Source: Thermodesulfobacteriota bacterium
GTDB taxonomy: Bacteria; Desulfobacterota; Desulfobacteria; Desulfobacterales; JAUWMJ01
Direction: 5' to 3'
Assembly: GCA_034189135.1 (NCBI GenBank)
Contig: JAXHVO010000035.1
Span: forward strand, 1 to 64,000
Length of the DNA stretch: 64,000 bases
Part shown: positions 1 through 7,485 of the stretch, one piece after another
Layout: the number at the start of each line of letters is the position of its first letter
Position numbering within the stretch: position 1 is the stretch's first letter
Made by a program: the position numbers and the translations under genes
The notes under the pieces: model-generated
The model's input: only the letters and a program-made list of their open reading frames with translations
Database searches by the model: none
What the model was told of the DNA's origin: nothing

Positions 1-199
1 TAATCAGCTTTTTATCATGCAGTTCAATATTGGAAAGAAGACGAATTTCTTCAAGGAGTTTATGGTTGAGCCTCTGGGCTTCATCAATTATCAAAAGAAC
101 GTTTTTATTTTCTGCATGTGCGTTGTGCAGAAAATCTTTTAGATGAACAAGAAAATCTCCCTTGCTCTCAAACTTTTTATTAAGGTTGCGGGACGCCCA
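1..199 (-). pseudogene. ExeA/GspA-type AAA ATPase fragment
   Basis: Open reading on the minus strand runs off the left edge of the window. It contains a Walker B segment (VLLIIDEAQRL) followed by LLEEIRLLSNIE, which is characteristic of the ExeA/GspA and PEP-CTERM-associated secretion ATPase family (TIGR03015-like). The reading frame opens directly after a TGA at 200-202, and no Walker A motif or start codon lies in the window. Walker A should sit about 100 residues upstream, so the N-terminus has been lost here. It adjoins an insertion-sequence end, so it is probably a fragment truncated by rearrangement. Whether the C-terminal part is intact lies outside the window. Confidence 0.6.
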
Positions 200-369
200 T
201 CAAATTATAAGATTCTATTCATCCAAAAACCTTCCTGAATCGCATTCGCGATTGAGTTACGAATGATGAGTTTTAAATTTAAGTTAAAAAATCGTATTTT
301 TTCCTTTCATTCGTAACCCATCAAAAAATTCTCACATAATCATCAAACACAAAAACCTTATTGCGTTAA
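200..369. other. AT-rich intergenic stretch with inverted repeat
   Basis: No gene is seen. A 10-bp perfect inverted repeat (GTTACGAATG at 256-265, CATTCGTAAC at 308-317) can form a hairpin with a 42-nt loop. A shorter one (AATCGC/GCGATT) lies at about 238-252. Function unknown; these may be ends of an eroded element. Confidence 0.4.
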
Positions 370-470
370 CGGTCGGTCGCTTCAACAAGTTTTTAAGTAG
401 AAACAAGTAAATTTTTTCGCTGCGTAGGATATCATATTATTTAAAAATTGTCCAGAATTCTAAATATTTG
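370..470 (-). mobile_element. Insertion-sequence end relic (left window copy)
   Basis: Read on the minus strand from 470, the first 29 nt match the sequence at 63850-63878 with one difference. After that both copies continue into similar but diverged sequence with an ATG about 45 nt in. In this copy the reading frame after that ATG closes after some 17 codons. This looks like a decayed insertion-sequence terminus plus the start of its transposase. The family was not identified. Confidence 0.45.
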
Positions 471-608
471 ACAGATTTACTGGATGGACCCAATTTATTT
501 GATGTATGGAATGCAACCTGCCTGGCTGAATAGTTGTAATTTTTGCACCGGTTATTTTTTGCGGAAGTTTCTGATGATAAGATTCTGCGCTTTGGACGAA
601 ATGGGGGT

Positions 609-642
609 CCAGGCTTCGCCTTCGGCTACGCCCGGCAAGCAA
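609..642. repeat. 34-nt dispersed repeat, copy 1
   Basis: Begins CCAGGCTTCGCCTTCGG and ends CCCGGCAAGCAA. It matches 7382-7415 at all but one position. Both copies lie just beyond the 3' end of a DUF1302-type reading frame, so they probably moved together as part of a duplication. Confidence 0.7.
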
Positions 643-644
643 CT

Positions 645-712
645 GGTTTCACAAAACAGGCGGCCATTGTCGCCGATATTTCTATACCTTACAGGACCGC
701 CTGACTGATCTC
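645..712 (-). pseudogene. 3'-end fragment of a DUF1302 outer-membrane protein gene
   Basis: Minus-strand translation gives SGGPVRYRNIGDNGRLFCE, which matches the C-terminus of the intact gene at 7486-9024 (SGDLARFRNIGDNDRLFCQ). Only about 20 codons remain; the last few codons and stop are replaced by the 34-nt repeat. It is a relic of a second copy of that gene. Confidence 0.7.
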
Positions 713-721
713 CATATTTTG

Positions 722-1057
722 TTATACCATAGCTTCATGCGTTTTGGTTGTCTGCATATCCTGCACCGGTAAGATGCGACGTTCAATATCAGACCAAATA
801 TTGCGCTTAACGACTCTTAAATCATGTTCAGACTGGAGATTCAGCCAAAATTGTGCCTCAATTTTAAAGTAACACTGCAATCTTAAAGCGGTATCTGCTG
901 TAATAGCACGTTTGCCATTGACGATTCCACTTATCCTGTTGGGAGGAACAGCAAGATCTCGTGCAAGTCTATTTATGCTAATACCCATTGGTTCCATAAA
1001 ATCTTCCCGCAGAATTTCGCCCGGGGTAATAGGATCGAGTAATTCTTTTGTATTCAT
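722..1057 (-). CDS. higA: HigA-family antitoxin (XRE helix-turn-helix)
   Basis: 111-residue protein opening MNTKELLDPITPGEILREDF, the usual start of HigA-type antitoxins, with a Cro/C1 helix-turn-helix at about residues 25-75 (INRLARDLAVPPNRISGIVNG). It should bind and neutralise the toxin encoded just upstream and repress their shared promoter. The toxin-first order (higB then higA, 9-nt gap) is typical of HigBA and unlike most other toxin-antitoxin pairs. The C-terminal tail (HEAMV) varies in the family. The neighbouring DNA is full of fragments, which fits a mobile or addictive module in an accessory region. Confidence 0.88.
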   Translation of the reverse strand: MNTKELLDPITPGEILREDFMEPMGISINRLARDLAVPPNRISGIVNGKRAITADTALRLQCYFKIEAQFWLNLQSEHDLRVVKRNIWSDIERRILPVQDMQTTKTHEAMV

Positions 1058-1066
1058 CTTTACACC

Positions 1067-1345
1067 TCAATGATAATCTAAAATTTTAACGTTATAAGCA
1101 TTATTGTCTTGCCACTCGAAACAAACACGCCATTTTTTGTTAATGCTGATAGCATATTGCCCTTTTCTGTCTCCTCCCAAGGCATGGAATTTGTTTCCTG
1201 GATTTAGCTTTAAGGCATCCAGACTTGGAGCAGCATGTAAAACCATTAACCGTTTTCTTGCCTGCCGTTCAAAAGATTGGAAACGTCTCACTCGTTGGTC
1301 ATTGAATAATTTCTCTGTATCTCGGCAGGAAAACGACTTAATCAT
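1067..1345 (-). CDS. higB: HigB-family toxin (RelE-like mRNA interferase)
   Basis: 92-residue RelE/HigB-fold protein. HigB toxins cleave mRNA on the ribosome. Visible family features are the N-terminal DTEKLF, the central LDALKLNPGNKFHALGGDRKGQYAISINKKWRV block and the C-terminal NVKILDYH. Length is normal for the family. The ATG at 1343-1345 lies only about 7 nt downstream of a good -10 box and has no Shine-Dalgarno sequence, so the transcript may be leaderless. It is followed after 9 nt by its antitoxin. Confidence 0.87.
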   Translation of the reverse strand: MIKSFSCRDTEKLFNDQRVRRFQSFERQARKRLMVLHAAPSLDALKLNPGNKFHALGGDRKGQYAISINKKWRVCFEWQDNNAYNVKILDYH

Positions 1346-1351
1346 TAACAG

Positions 1352-1380
1352 ATGGTATTACGTGACGGGTATTATGTCAA
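1352..1380 (-). promoter_or_regulatory. Sigma-70 promoter of higBA
   Basis: On the minus strand, TTGACA (1375-1380) is followed after exactly 17 nt by TACCAT (1352-1357). The predicted transcription start falls on or next to the higB start codon at 1345. Confidence 0.6.
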
Positions 1381-1685
1381 GCGGATTATTTCCATGGGGG
1401 TTTAATACTTTAGAGCTATTGCACAAAAAGGCAGCCAGGATATTTCGAAATAGCGCAAAATTTTGATAGCTGTTTTGCCGCACAGTGCTTTTTTGATAAA
1501 TTTTTAACATATCGATATCATAGATAAACAGGTATGGTTGATAAGATTGGTGTCTTATCTCTATCCTACCAGACTGTTACCCAAATTGTGAAGAAACAAA
1601 CATAGGCGGATTTACAATACGCTCCAGCAAGTGAAATACAAAGGCAGTCTTTGAATTTTTCAATAGCCGGTTGCAGATACCGGCT
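1381..1685. other. Intergenic stretch, convergence side of glcD-like gene
   Basis: No coding region is supported. A hairpin (AGCCGG/CCGGCT, about 1664-1686) sits immediately after the oxidase stop codon and may help end its transcript, but it lacks a clear T-tract. Near 1410-1480 the words GCTATTGCAC and AATAGCGCAAAA recur in a way that suggests an eroded insertion-sequence end; this is weak. Confidence 0.35.
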
Positions 1686-3068
1686 TTAAAATATTTTACC
1701 GGGGTTCAGGATATTGGTGGGATCGAACAGCTTTTTTATTTTTTTCATCCATTCAAGGCTGTGGCCATGTTCATCAGCCATATACTTCTTTTTCCCAATG
1801 CCCACGCCATGTTCTCCGGTGGCGGTACCGCCAAGTGATAAAGCTGCTGCAACCATTTCATGGCTGATATTGTCTATCAAATCCCAATCTTTTTGGTTTT
1901 GCTTTTTCCCTGCAAGGCAAAGATGGATATTCCCGTCCCCGGCATGGCTAAACGCATAACCGGTCAATCCTGCCGCATCTGTCATTTCACGCGCTTTAGA
2001 AATCATGTTGGCATATCCTGTTATGGGGACAGCCACGTCCAGTATTTGTACATTGCAGTCCGGATGATTTTGAAAGATCATTTCCGCCAATTCATGTCGT
2101 GCTTCAAACAGGCGATCCCTTTCATCTCTGCCCAAACCGGAACGAAATTCGCTACAACCTGAATCATGACAAATCTCTTGAGCCATTTTAAGCGTTTCTG
2201 AAAGATAGGTCACCGAAGGACCGTGAAACTCGATAAAAAGAGTCGGGGCTTCAGTCAGCCCAAGTCCCTTTTTATTATTGATCAATTCAATACACTCCGT
2301 ACTTAAAAGTTCCAATGCCGCCGGATCGAGCCCGTATCTTCTGATCTGATACACCGCTTTTCCTGCATCAGTAATGTTTGGAAAGCTCACAATGGCTGCA
2401 GAAAATTCCTGGGGAAGACCGGTCAGTTTCACGGTGGCCTCAACCACAATCCCCAGAGTCCCTTCCGAACCCACAAACAGGTGAATCAAATCATATCCTG
2501 AAGATGTTTTTGACGCCCGGGTGCCGGTTTCAATATAGCTGCCGTCGGCAAGCACAATGGAAAGTCGTATCACATAATCCTTGGCAGATCCGTAGTGAAC
2601 CGTCCTTGTTCCGCTGGAATTATTGGCGATGATACCCCCAATGGTTGCCCGCGCGCCAGGATCAGGAGGGAAAAACAGCCCTGAATATTTCAATTTTTCA
2701 TTCAGATCCTGATAAATAACCCCCGGCTCCACATCTGCCTGGAAATCCTTTGCTCTGATATCGATAATCCTGTTCATTTGAGAAAAATCGAGAACGATCC
2801 CGCCGCTCACAGGAATCGGGTTTCCTTCCAGACTTGAACCCGATCCCCATCCGGTGATGGGTAGGCGGTTTTTATGGGCATATTTTAAAATTTCCGCTAC
2901 CTCAAACCTGTCAACAGGCCATATGACCGCTTCAGGCATGGATGGCGGATGATGAGACTGGTCCTTTGAATGGAGATTCAGATTGGATTCCCCGGTGGAA
3001 AAACGATCTTTTGCCACGATCTTTTGGAGATCTTTCTTATGCGTTGAAGTTAAACGATTATAATTCAT
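1686..3068 (-). CDS. glcD: FAD-linked glycolate/D-lactate oxidase (GlcD/Dld family)
   Basis: 460-residue flavoprotein of the FAD_binding_4 / FAD-oxidase C family, which oxidises D-2-hydroxy acids such as D-lactate or glycolate. The FAD-binding PP-loop is at about residues 50-150 (GWGSGSSLEGNPIPVSGG; GATIGGIIANNSSGTR), and the C-terminal domain has the family signatures HAGDGNIH and GEHGVGIGKK. Length is normal. No GlcE/GlcF iron-sulfur partner is next to it, so the electron acceptor is not shown by context. It stands alone with no obvious Shine-Dalgarno sequence. The exact substrate cannot be told from sequence; glcD is used in the family sense. Confidence 0.85.
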   Translation of the reverse strand: MNYNRLTSTHKKDLQKIVAKDRFSTGESNLNLHSKDQSHHPPSMPEAVIWPVDRFEVAEILKYAHKNRLPITGWGSGSSLEGNPIPVSGGIVLDFSQMNRIIDIRAKDFQADVEPGVIYQDLNEKLKYSGLFFPPDPGARATIGGIIANNSSGTRTVHYGSAKDYVIRLSIVLADGSYIETGTRASKTSSGYDLIHLFVGSEGTLGIVVEATVKLTGLPQEFSAAIVSFPNITDAGKAVYQIRRYGLDPAALELLSTECIELINNKKGLGLTEAPTLFIEFHGPSVTYLSETLKMAQEICHDSGCSEFRSGLGRDERDRLFEARHELAEMIFQNHPDCNVQILDVAVPITGYANMISKAREMTDAAGLTGYAFSHAGDGNIHLCLAGKKQNQKDWDLIDNISHEMVAAALSLGGTATGEHGVGIGKKKYMADEHGHSLEWMKKIKKLFDPTNILNPGKIF

Positions 3069-3094
3069 TTATCACACCAGTTAAAGTAAAGGGT

Positions 3095-3217
3095 TTAGAT
3101 CAGGAAAGGCGATCCGCCTGAGATGGATGAACCGCCGACAACCAAATATTTAGCGCTTTGGTTTTGGAAAAGATCCAACAGGGCTTTGGGGTTGCATTCA
3201 AAACCGCCACATAACAT
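3095..3217 (-). pseudogene. Nucleotidyltransferase N-terminal fragment
   Basis: A 40-codon reading frame. Residues 12-29 (LLDLFQNQSAKYLVVGGS) match the start of DUF6036/MNT-type nucleotidyltransferases, where a hydrophobic strand leads to the GG-S/Y motif. The frame ends soon after the first motif, before the DxD catalytic aspartates, so it cannot be functional. It is probably a relic of a HEPN-MNT or AbiE-type system. Confidence 0.45.
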
Positions 3218-3313
3218 ACTAATATAACAACCGCTTTAAAGCAATGACAAATAATTCAGGATTATCTCCAAAAGAGTTGGATTGATCCTATAGGGTCAAG
3301 TGAAATACATCTC

Positions 3314-3631
3314 CTAGGAGAATCGAAAAAGAACTTCTTCAAAATTCTTTACTTTTCCTCTGTGGAATTCGATCCCTTCATCTTTGAGCATGTTTATCTT
3401 TTTCCGTATCGCAGTTCCCGATGTCTTTCCTTGAAATCCCCCAATCCGACCGGATGTGGCAATAACCCGGTGTCAGGGCACCTCGGGCGCATATGGATTT
3501 TTTCGCATGGCCTGCCCGACCCCGCGATATGCTCTGGTTTTCAGCGCGTGGGCAATTTCTTTATAGGTCGTTACACGCCCTTTAGGCACCTTCCTTAAAA
3601 GATCGTATGCTTTTTCAGCAAAGGTTTTCAT
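3314..3631 (-). CDS. ogt: Selenocysteine-containing O6-alkylguanine-DNA alkyltransferase (predicted)
   Basis: A 105-residue alkyltransferase C-terminal (DNA-binding, active-site) domain that a standard translation would cut in two. Codon 53 is TGA (3473-3475) and sits exactly where the family has its acceptor cysteine: the motif PCHRV reads P-TGA-HRV. Everything else is intact: VPKGRVTTYKEIA at 16-28, RGVGQAMRKNP at 36-46, SGRIGGFQG at 60-68, LKDEGI at 81-86, then a normal TAG stop. The ATG has a strong Shine-Dalgarno sequence (GGGGAGG). A stem-loop with a GGUC apical loop follows the TGA (3441-3459). These facts favour selenocysteine over a pseudogene. The family removes alkyl groups from O6-guanine by irreversible transfer to the acceptor residue; a selenol there would be more nucleophilic. 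An AlkA-like glycosylase lies 2.2 kb away. The alternative is a single nonsense mutation of TGC/TGT. Confidence 0.75.
3441..3459 (-). promoter_or_regulatory. Candidate bacterial SECIS stem-loop
   Basis: On the transcript, bases 14-32 after the UGA fold as CCA-C(bulge)-AUCC, loop GGUC, GGAU-UGG: seven base pairs with one bulged C. The loop guanines are at positions 22-23 after the UGA. The E. coli fdhF SECIS, as I recall it, also has GGUC in its apical loop about 19-20 nt after its UGA. Predicted from pairing by eye only. Confidence 0.55.
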
Positions 3632-4093
3632 TTTTTCCTCCCCTCTTCATCGGTATAATAAGAGCGTCCGCTCCCTCTATACGGCATTTTCGATATTTGT
3701 GATATGCGTTGGCGGCTCTCAGGCAGATTCTTTCGCCATTTTCGTTATTAACCCAGCTATCTAAAGCTGCTTTTAATGTATAAGCTTCTGCTACCAGAAA
3801 GCCTGTGGTTAAAAATAAAGGGTTTGAAGCTGTCTTTCATATTGGCTCAAAATAAGATTTACTTTTGCAAGCGAATACCATGACGTCAACATTTTTATTT
3901 GATTTTTTTAATCTGAATAGATGGGAATGTTCAATCTATGGCCGACCTGATAGGATCGCTGAGCCCGCCGGCTTGTGCCAAAATCGGGAAAAAGGAGTGT
4001 CTGGTTATGGACTCAATAAATGGAGACGTAACACAGACATACTTCTGGTGCCCAAGGGTGCTTGCTTTTAGCCAAATCATAGCAAAATCCATC
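3632..4093. other. Intergenic region with unassigned short reading frames
   Basis: No recognisable gene. Two frames have protein-like composition but no known match. One is a minus-strand frame from about 3838 into the alkyltransferase start (containing AALDSWVNNENGERICLRAA, no clear start codon). The other is a plus-strand 54-codon frame at 3938-4102 (starts MADLIGSLSPPACAKIGKKE, weak Shine-Dalgarno). Either may be a remnant; neither is called as a gene. Confidence 0.3.
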
Positions 4094-4122
4094 TTGACAT
4101 AAGATCGTGCATAAGGTAAAAT
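4094..4122 (+). promoter_or_regulatory. Sigma-70 promoter of the ankyrin gene
   Basis: TTGACA (4094-4099), 17-nt spacer, TAAAAT (4117-4122). The transcript would carry a leader of about 135 nt. This includes a 7-bp stem GCACCCG/CGGGTGC at about 4160-4202 that could be regulatory; it is not followed by a clean T-tract. Confidence 0.7.
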
Positions 4123-4264
4123 AAATTCACTTGTTTATATGAGAATAGACTTTTGGTTTTAGCACCCGCTACGGATTGGGTTTCAAGCGGTTATCGGGTG
4201 CAATTTTAATTTTTCCTGCTTCGATATCAAAAAGGGAATTGTTATCATTTTGAAGGAGAAGAAG

Positions 4265-5032
4265 ATGATACGCCATCGATCTTTTTTCTTGATCCTCATC
4301 ATGTCACTTCTGATATCGGTCCTGCAGATGGCCTCCAACACTTTTGCCAACCCGCTTTCCGAAGCTCTCATTAAAGCGACAGAGTTAGGTGATCTGGCCA
4401 AGGTAAGAGAACTCCTCGGCCGCGGCGCAAATGTTAATTTTTCTGATAGGTCTGGTTGGACCGCTTTAATCAAAGCCGCACATAACGGCCACACCGACAT
4501 CGCTCAAGAGTTGATTGCTAAAGGTGCCGATGTAAATATAAAGGAAAAAGCAGGGTGGTCTGCGCTGATGCAGGCAGCACAGTTTGGACATGTGAAAATC
4601 ACCCAAATGCTGTTGGCAAAAAAGGCCAGAGTCAACGAACAAAGCATCCACGGCTCCACTGCCCTGATGTTTGCGTCTAACAACGGACATGCCGATGTTG
4701 TCACCGACCTGTTGAAATATGACGCTCTGGTAAATACCAAAGACCGCTCAGGCACCACGGCATTAATGTTTGCCGCCCTCGATGGTTATGATACGGTGGT
4801 TAGAAAACTGATCGAGCATTCGGCAGACCTAAATATCCAAAACGACTCCGGAGAAACCGCCTTGATTTATGCGGTCAAATTCGGCCATGAATATGTCGCA
4901 CGCATACTGATTGATCATTGCGCCAATCTAAAAATAAAGGACGCTGACGGTCTCACTGCTTTGGACTATGCCAAACAGAACAACAATTCCCGAATCACTC
5001 AACTGATAATGAATGCAAAACCATGTAATTAG
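4265..5032 (+). CDS. Secreted ankyrin-repeat protein
   Basis: 255-residue protein with a signal peptide (MIRHRSFFLILIMSLLISVLQ... with a likely cleavage near ANP, residues 27-30) and about six to seven ankyrin repeats of 33 residues filling the rest (recurrent GWTALIKAAHNGHTDIAQELIAKG-type units). Ankyrin repeats mediate protein-protein contacts; the signal peptide places it in the periplasm or outside. The start is ATG 4265, because AAGGAGAAG lies just upstream; a TTG at 4250 is in frame but would include the Shine-Dalgarno sequence. The gene is monocistronic. The partner is unknown. Confidence 0.85.
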   Translation: MIRHRSFFLILIMSLLISVLQMASNTFANPLSEALIKATELGDLAKVRELLGRGANVNFSDRSGWTALIKAAHNGHTDIAQELIAKGADVNIKEKAGWSALMQAAQFGHVKITQMLLAKKARVNEQSIHGSTALMFASNNGHADVVTDLLKYDALVNTKDRSGTTALMFAALDGYDTVVRKLIEHSADLNIQNDSGETALIYAVKFGHEYVARILIDHCANLKIKDADGLTALDYAKQNNNSRITQLIMNAKPCN

Positions 5033-5054
5033 AGGTGGTTTTGTTATTGGTTAG

Positions 5055-5258
5055 TTATTGCCCGCGCGTTCTTCTGATACTAACTGTCTCTCCACCAATG
5101 CCCCAATTATCGGTTTGAACCTCATCTATCACCACAACGGTTGTTTGAGGATTTTTCCCCAGAACATTTCGCAGCAAATCAGTGGTTCCTTTTATTAATG
5201 CTGCTTTTTTCTGTGGAGTTACCCCCTCATTGGTTATTTTGATGTTAACGTATGGCAT
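5055..5258 (-). CDS. 4-oxalocrotonate tautomerase family enzyme
   Basis: 67-residue protein MPYVNIKITNEGVTPQKKAAL..., with the catalytic Pro directly after the initiator Met, as required in this family once Met is removed. Family members are small hexamers that tautomerise enol/keto acids. The start at 5258 is chosen because of Pro2 and an AAGGGG upstream; an in-frame ATG 18 nt earlier would bury the proline. The natural substrate is unknown; many such proteins lie outside any aromatic degradation cluster, as here. Confidence 0.85.
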   Translation of the reverse strand: MPYVNIKITNEGVTPQKKAALIKGTTDLLRNVLGKNPQTTVVVIDEVQTDNWGIGGETVSIRRTRGQ

Positions 5259-5329
5259 CGACGATTTCCCCTTCACCTTTATGCAGAAAAATGATTAATA
5301 TGCGACTGTACAAGAAGATAGGCTATCCT

Positions 5330-5719
5330 TCAGGATGTAAGTTTTGCCCCTCTCTCCACCAATAGCTCGCGAAGTATCGACCTGTGGCAGCGCGCTTCAT
5401 TTTCACAGTAGCAACCCACGGACAGGTTGGTCTCATGCGATAGTGCAGCCAGCAGGTCAAGAATTCTGCTCTTGTCGGGATGGGCCATCTCCTTACGATA
5501 TTTCCTCACAAATACCGCCCACTCTTTGTCTGATTCAGCAGCTTTCCCCAGCTTCATGAGTTCAGCGCTGGGGGCCACATTGGGGAGCCACACATCGTAC
5601 CAGTTCTGCGATGCGAATTTGCTCTTGGGTACACCTCTTGGTGGACGTCTCACCGTGCCTAGGCGCAGTCCTTCCCCCTGAGACCTGTTTGTACCGAGAC
5701 GTACAATTTTAATGGCCAT
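5330..5719 (-). CDS. DUF488 family protein
   Basis: 129-residue DUF488 protein. The family signature is the C-terminal CYCENEARCHRSIL segment (residues about 103-116), with conserved cysteines and the CHR motif. The start at 5719 (MAIKIVRLGTNR) follows a strong GAGGAGG. Molecular function is unestablished. It lies in the same orientation as the AlkA-like glycosylase upstream (gap about 80 nt), so the two may be cotranscribed. Confidence 0.8.
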   Translation of the reverse strand: MAIKIVRLGTNRSQGEGLRLGTVRRPPRGVPKSKFASQNWYDVWLPNVAPSAELMKLGKAAESDKEWAVFVRKYRKEMAHPDKSRILDLLAALSHETNLSVGCYCENEARCHRSILRELLVERGAKLTS

Positions 5720-5802
5720 TACATACCTCCTCAAATAGTAGTATCCGCTTACCATTCTCCACAACGTGCATCAGGAGTCCGTTGGACGTGCGGATAGATT
5801 GA

Positions 5803-6447
5803 TCATGATCTGCCGCGTTCGCTGAGATAAAAATGCCAAAGGATTCTTGCCGCCACCGCCCGCCATGGCCTCCAATGGGCTGCGATGCTGTCTACCTCTT
5901 TATAGCTTGGAATGGAATCCAATCTTCTCAATTCCTGGATGGCTTTTGCCAAAGCAAGATCACCCGAAGGCCACGCATCCGATCTGCGCAGTGAAAATAG
6001 CAGATAGGTATCGGCTGTCCATGGTCCAATTCCTCTTAATTTCATTAATCTTTTTCGAGCCTGATTGTTGTCCATAGATTCAAGATCTTCCAAACCGAAA
6101 TCTCCAACCCTAATTTTATGGGCCAGATCTCGGACATATGACGCTTTCTGGCGACTAAAGCCTATTTCCCTTAATGTGTTGTCATCCAGGGATAGGAACG
6201 TTTCAGGAATGATTGAACCGGTTACATTTTCCAACTTGACGAATGCTGCCTGTGCGGATTCCAAAGAAACTTGCTGGGACAGAATGGCAATTACCATACC
6301 GGGAAATCCAGGCGCATGAACCCAGAATGGAGGGTGACCCCACTTGGAAACAGCTTCGCCAAGATCTGACTCACGCATGGTTAACTCAGATATACCCCGA
6401 TTGTATGTTTTATCAGTCAGTGTCGGAGGACTGGATGATTTGCTCAT
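5803..6447 (-). CDS. DNA-3-methyladenine glycosylase II-like (HhH-GPD)
   Basis: 214-residue HhH-GPD base-excision glycosylase of the AlkA type, which removes alkylated bases. The helix-hairpin-helix and catalytic region are clear: LMKLRGIGPWTADTYLLF at about 133-150 and the catalytic Asp in SGDLALAK at about 160-167. The N-terminal AlkA subdomain is absent, as in many short bacterial forms. It lies 2.2 kb from the predicted selenocysteine alkyltransferase, giving two alkylation-repair genes in this accessory stretch. The first ATG has no good Shine-Dalgarno sequence, so the start is uncertain by a few codons. Confidence 0.85.
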   Translation of the reverse strand: MSKSSSPPTLTDKTYNRGISELTMRESDLGEAVSKWGHPPFWVHAPGFPGMVIAILSQQVSLESAQAAFVKLENVTGSIIPETFLSLDDNTLREIGFSRQKASYVRDLAHKIRVGDFGLEDLESMDNNQARKRLMKLRGIGPWTADTYLLFSLRRSDAWPSGDLALAKAIQELRRLDSIPSYKEVDSIAAHWRPWRAVAARILWHFYLSERGRS

Positions 6448-6528
6448 TTGAATACCAATTTTTCCGTCCGATTGAACCGTGCGGCATGGCTTTTCTGCGT
6501 CCGCACCGGTGATTTTAGCGTCATTTCA

Positions 6529-7281
6529 CTATACAGCTTTCAAAATATAAAACGAATATCCGTAATATTTATCATACGTTTTAAAGAGCTTCATTTCTTC
6601 TTCAGTTTCATTAATAACGGATTGCATGCTTCTGTCCTTCGAGCACTTTAACGATTTCATATTTTCTTGAAGTGGTCCATAGTAATTATCCCACCAAGCC
6701 TTTGACGGCAAACGGTGAATTCCCAAAATCTCGAAACCTGATAAATTTGCATAACCTGAGTTTTCTGCTTCTGTACCGATGGTGGGGTAGGCATTTTGCA
6801 TATAAGCTTGTACGGGTTCCGGCACTTCACTGGTGAAATAGTTCATTTCAGAAATAACAGCAATTCCATTAGCCGCCATCAATGGTCTCCACGCTTTCAG
6901 CGCACCTTCAAATGTCAGGTTATAAGCGGCTCCCTCGGACCAAAGAAGATCAATGGTTTCTGGTTCCCAATCAAGACTTCCCATGTCGCATTCGATAATT
7001 TCTACCAAATGTTCAAGTCCTCGTTGTTTTGCTCGCTTTAACAGTTCATCAAGAAATTCTGGCGAGAAGTCTACTGCCCGTACCTTTGATTTAAATCTGT
7101 CAGCCAAAAATAGTGTCCCTGTACCGGCACCGCAACCGATATCAGCTATACGTGGATTTTTTGGTAACTCTGTAATCAGTGAAAGTATATGTTTGGAAAA
7201 ATTTGTATCACCCGGACCTTGCCTCTCAAGACCGAGATGTAATTTTATAAGTGCCTGAATATAATTCTTTTTCTCTTCCAT
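6529..7281 (-). CDS. SAM-dependent class I methyltransferase
   Basis: 250-residue Rossmann-fold methyltransferase. Motif I is IADIGCGAGTGTLFLADRF (about residues 47-65), followed by an acidic VRAVDFSPEFL strand end and a WSEGAAYNL block, which resembles small-molecule methyltransferases of the Methyltransf_11/25 type. The start at 7281 (MEEKKNYIQ) is preceded by AGGAG at 8 nt; 13 more codons are in frame upstream. No neighbour suggests a substrate. Confidence 0.8.
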   Translation of the reverse strand: MEEKKNYIQALIKLHLGLERQGPGDTNFSKHILSLITELPKNPRIADIGCGAGTGTLFLADRFKSKVRAVDFSPEFLDELLKRAKQRGLEHLVEIIECDMGSLDWEPETIDLLWSEGAAYNLTFEGALKAWRPLMAANGIAVISEMNYFTSEVPEPVQAYMQNAYPTIGTEAENSGYANLSGFEILGIHRLPSKAWWDNYYGPLQENMKSLKCSKDRSMQSVINETEEEMKLFKTYDKYYGYSFYILKAV

Positions 7282-7381
7282 TTGGAAAACTCCTGTTTTA
7301 TAAATTGGGATCATCCCCAAAAGACTTGGAGAAAAGGGCCCCGCCTGTGGACGGATTTACACTGCATTCCAACAAAGGGAT

Positions 7382-7415
7382 CCAGGCTTCGCCTTTGGCT
7401 ACGCCCGGCAAGCAA
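7382..7415. repeat. 34-nt dispersed repeat, copy 2
   Basis: Matches 609-642 at 33 of 34 positions. It lies about 70 bp beyond the DUF1302 stop codon. The following bases (GGGGTTAAAGTGAAATA) resemble the start of the four-helix-bundle cassettes at 54.2 and 60.9 kb, so a further eroded copy may have been here. Confidence 0.6.
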
Positions 7416-7485
7416 GGGCTCCAGGGGTTAAAGTGAAATATGCTATGATTACTTAAGGTTATACCGATCAGTTACCGTCTGACGA

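Noticed and set aside
3362-3598. Plus-strand 78-codon frame
   Set aside because: It lies on the opposite strand of the alkyltransferase and is open only by reflection of it.
3314-3631. Alkyltransferase as a plain pseudogene
   Set aside because: The single in-frame TGA falls exactly on the catalytic Cys codon, the rest of the frame and Shine-Dalgarno sequence are intact, and a SECIS-like hairpin follows. Decay would be unlikely to hit only that codon.
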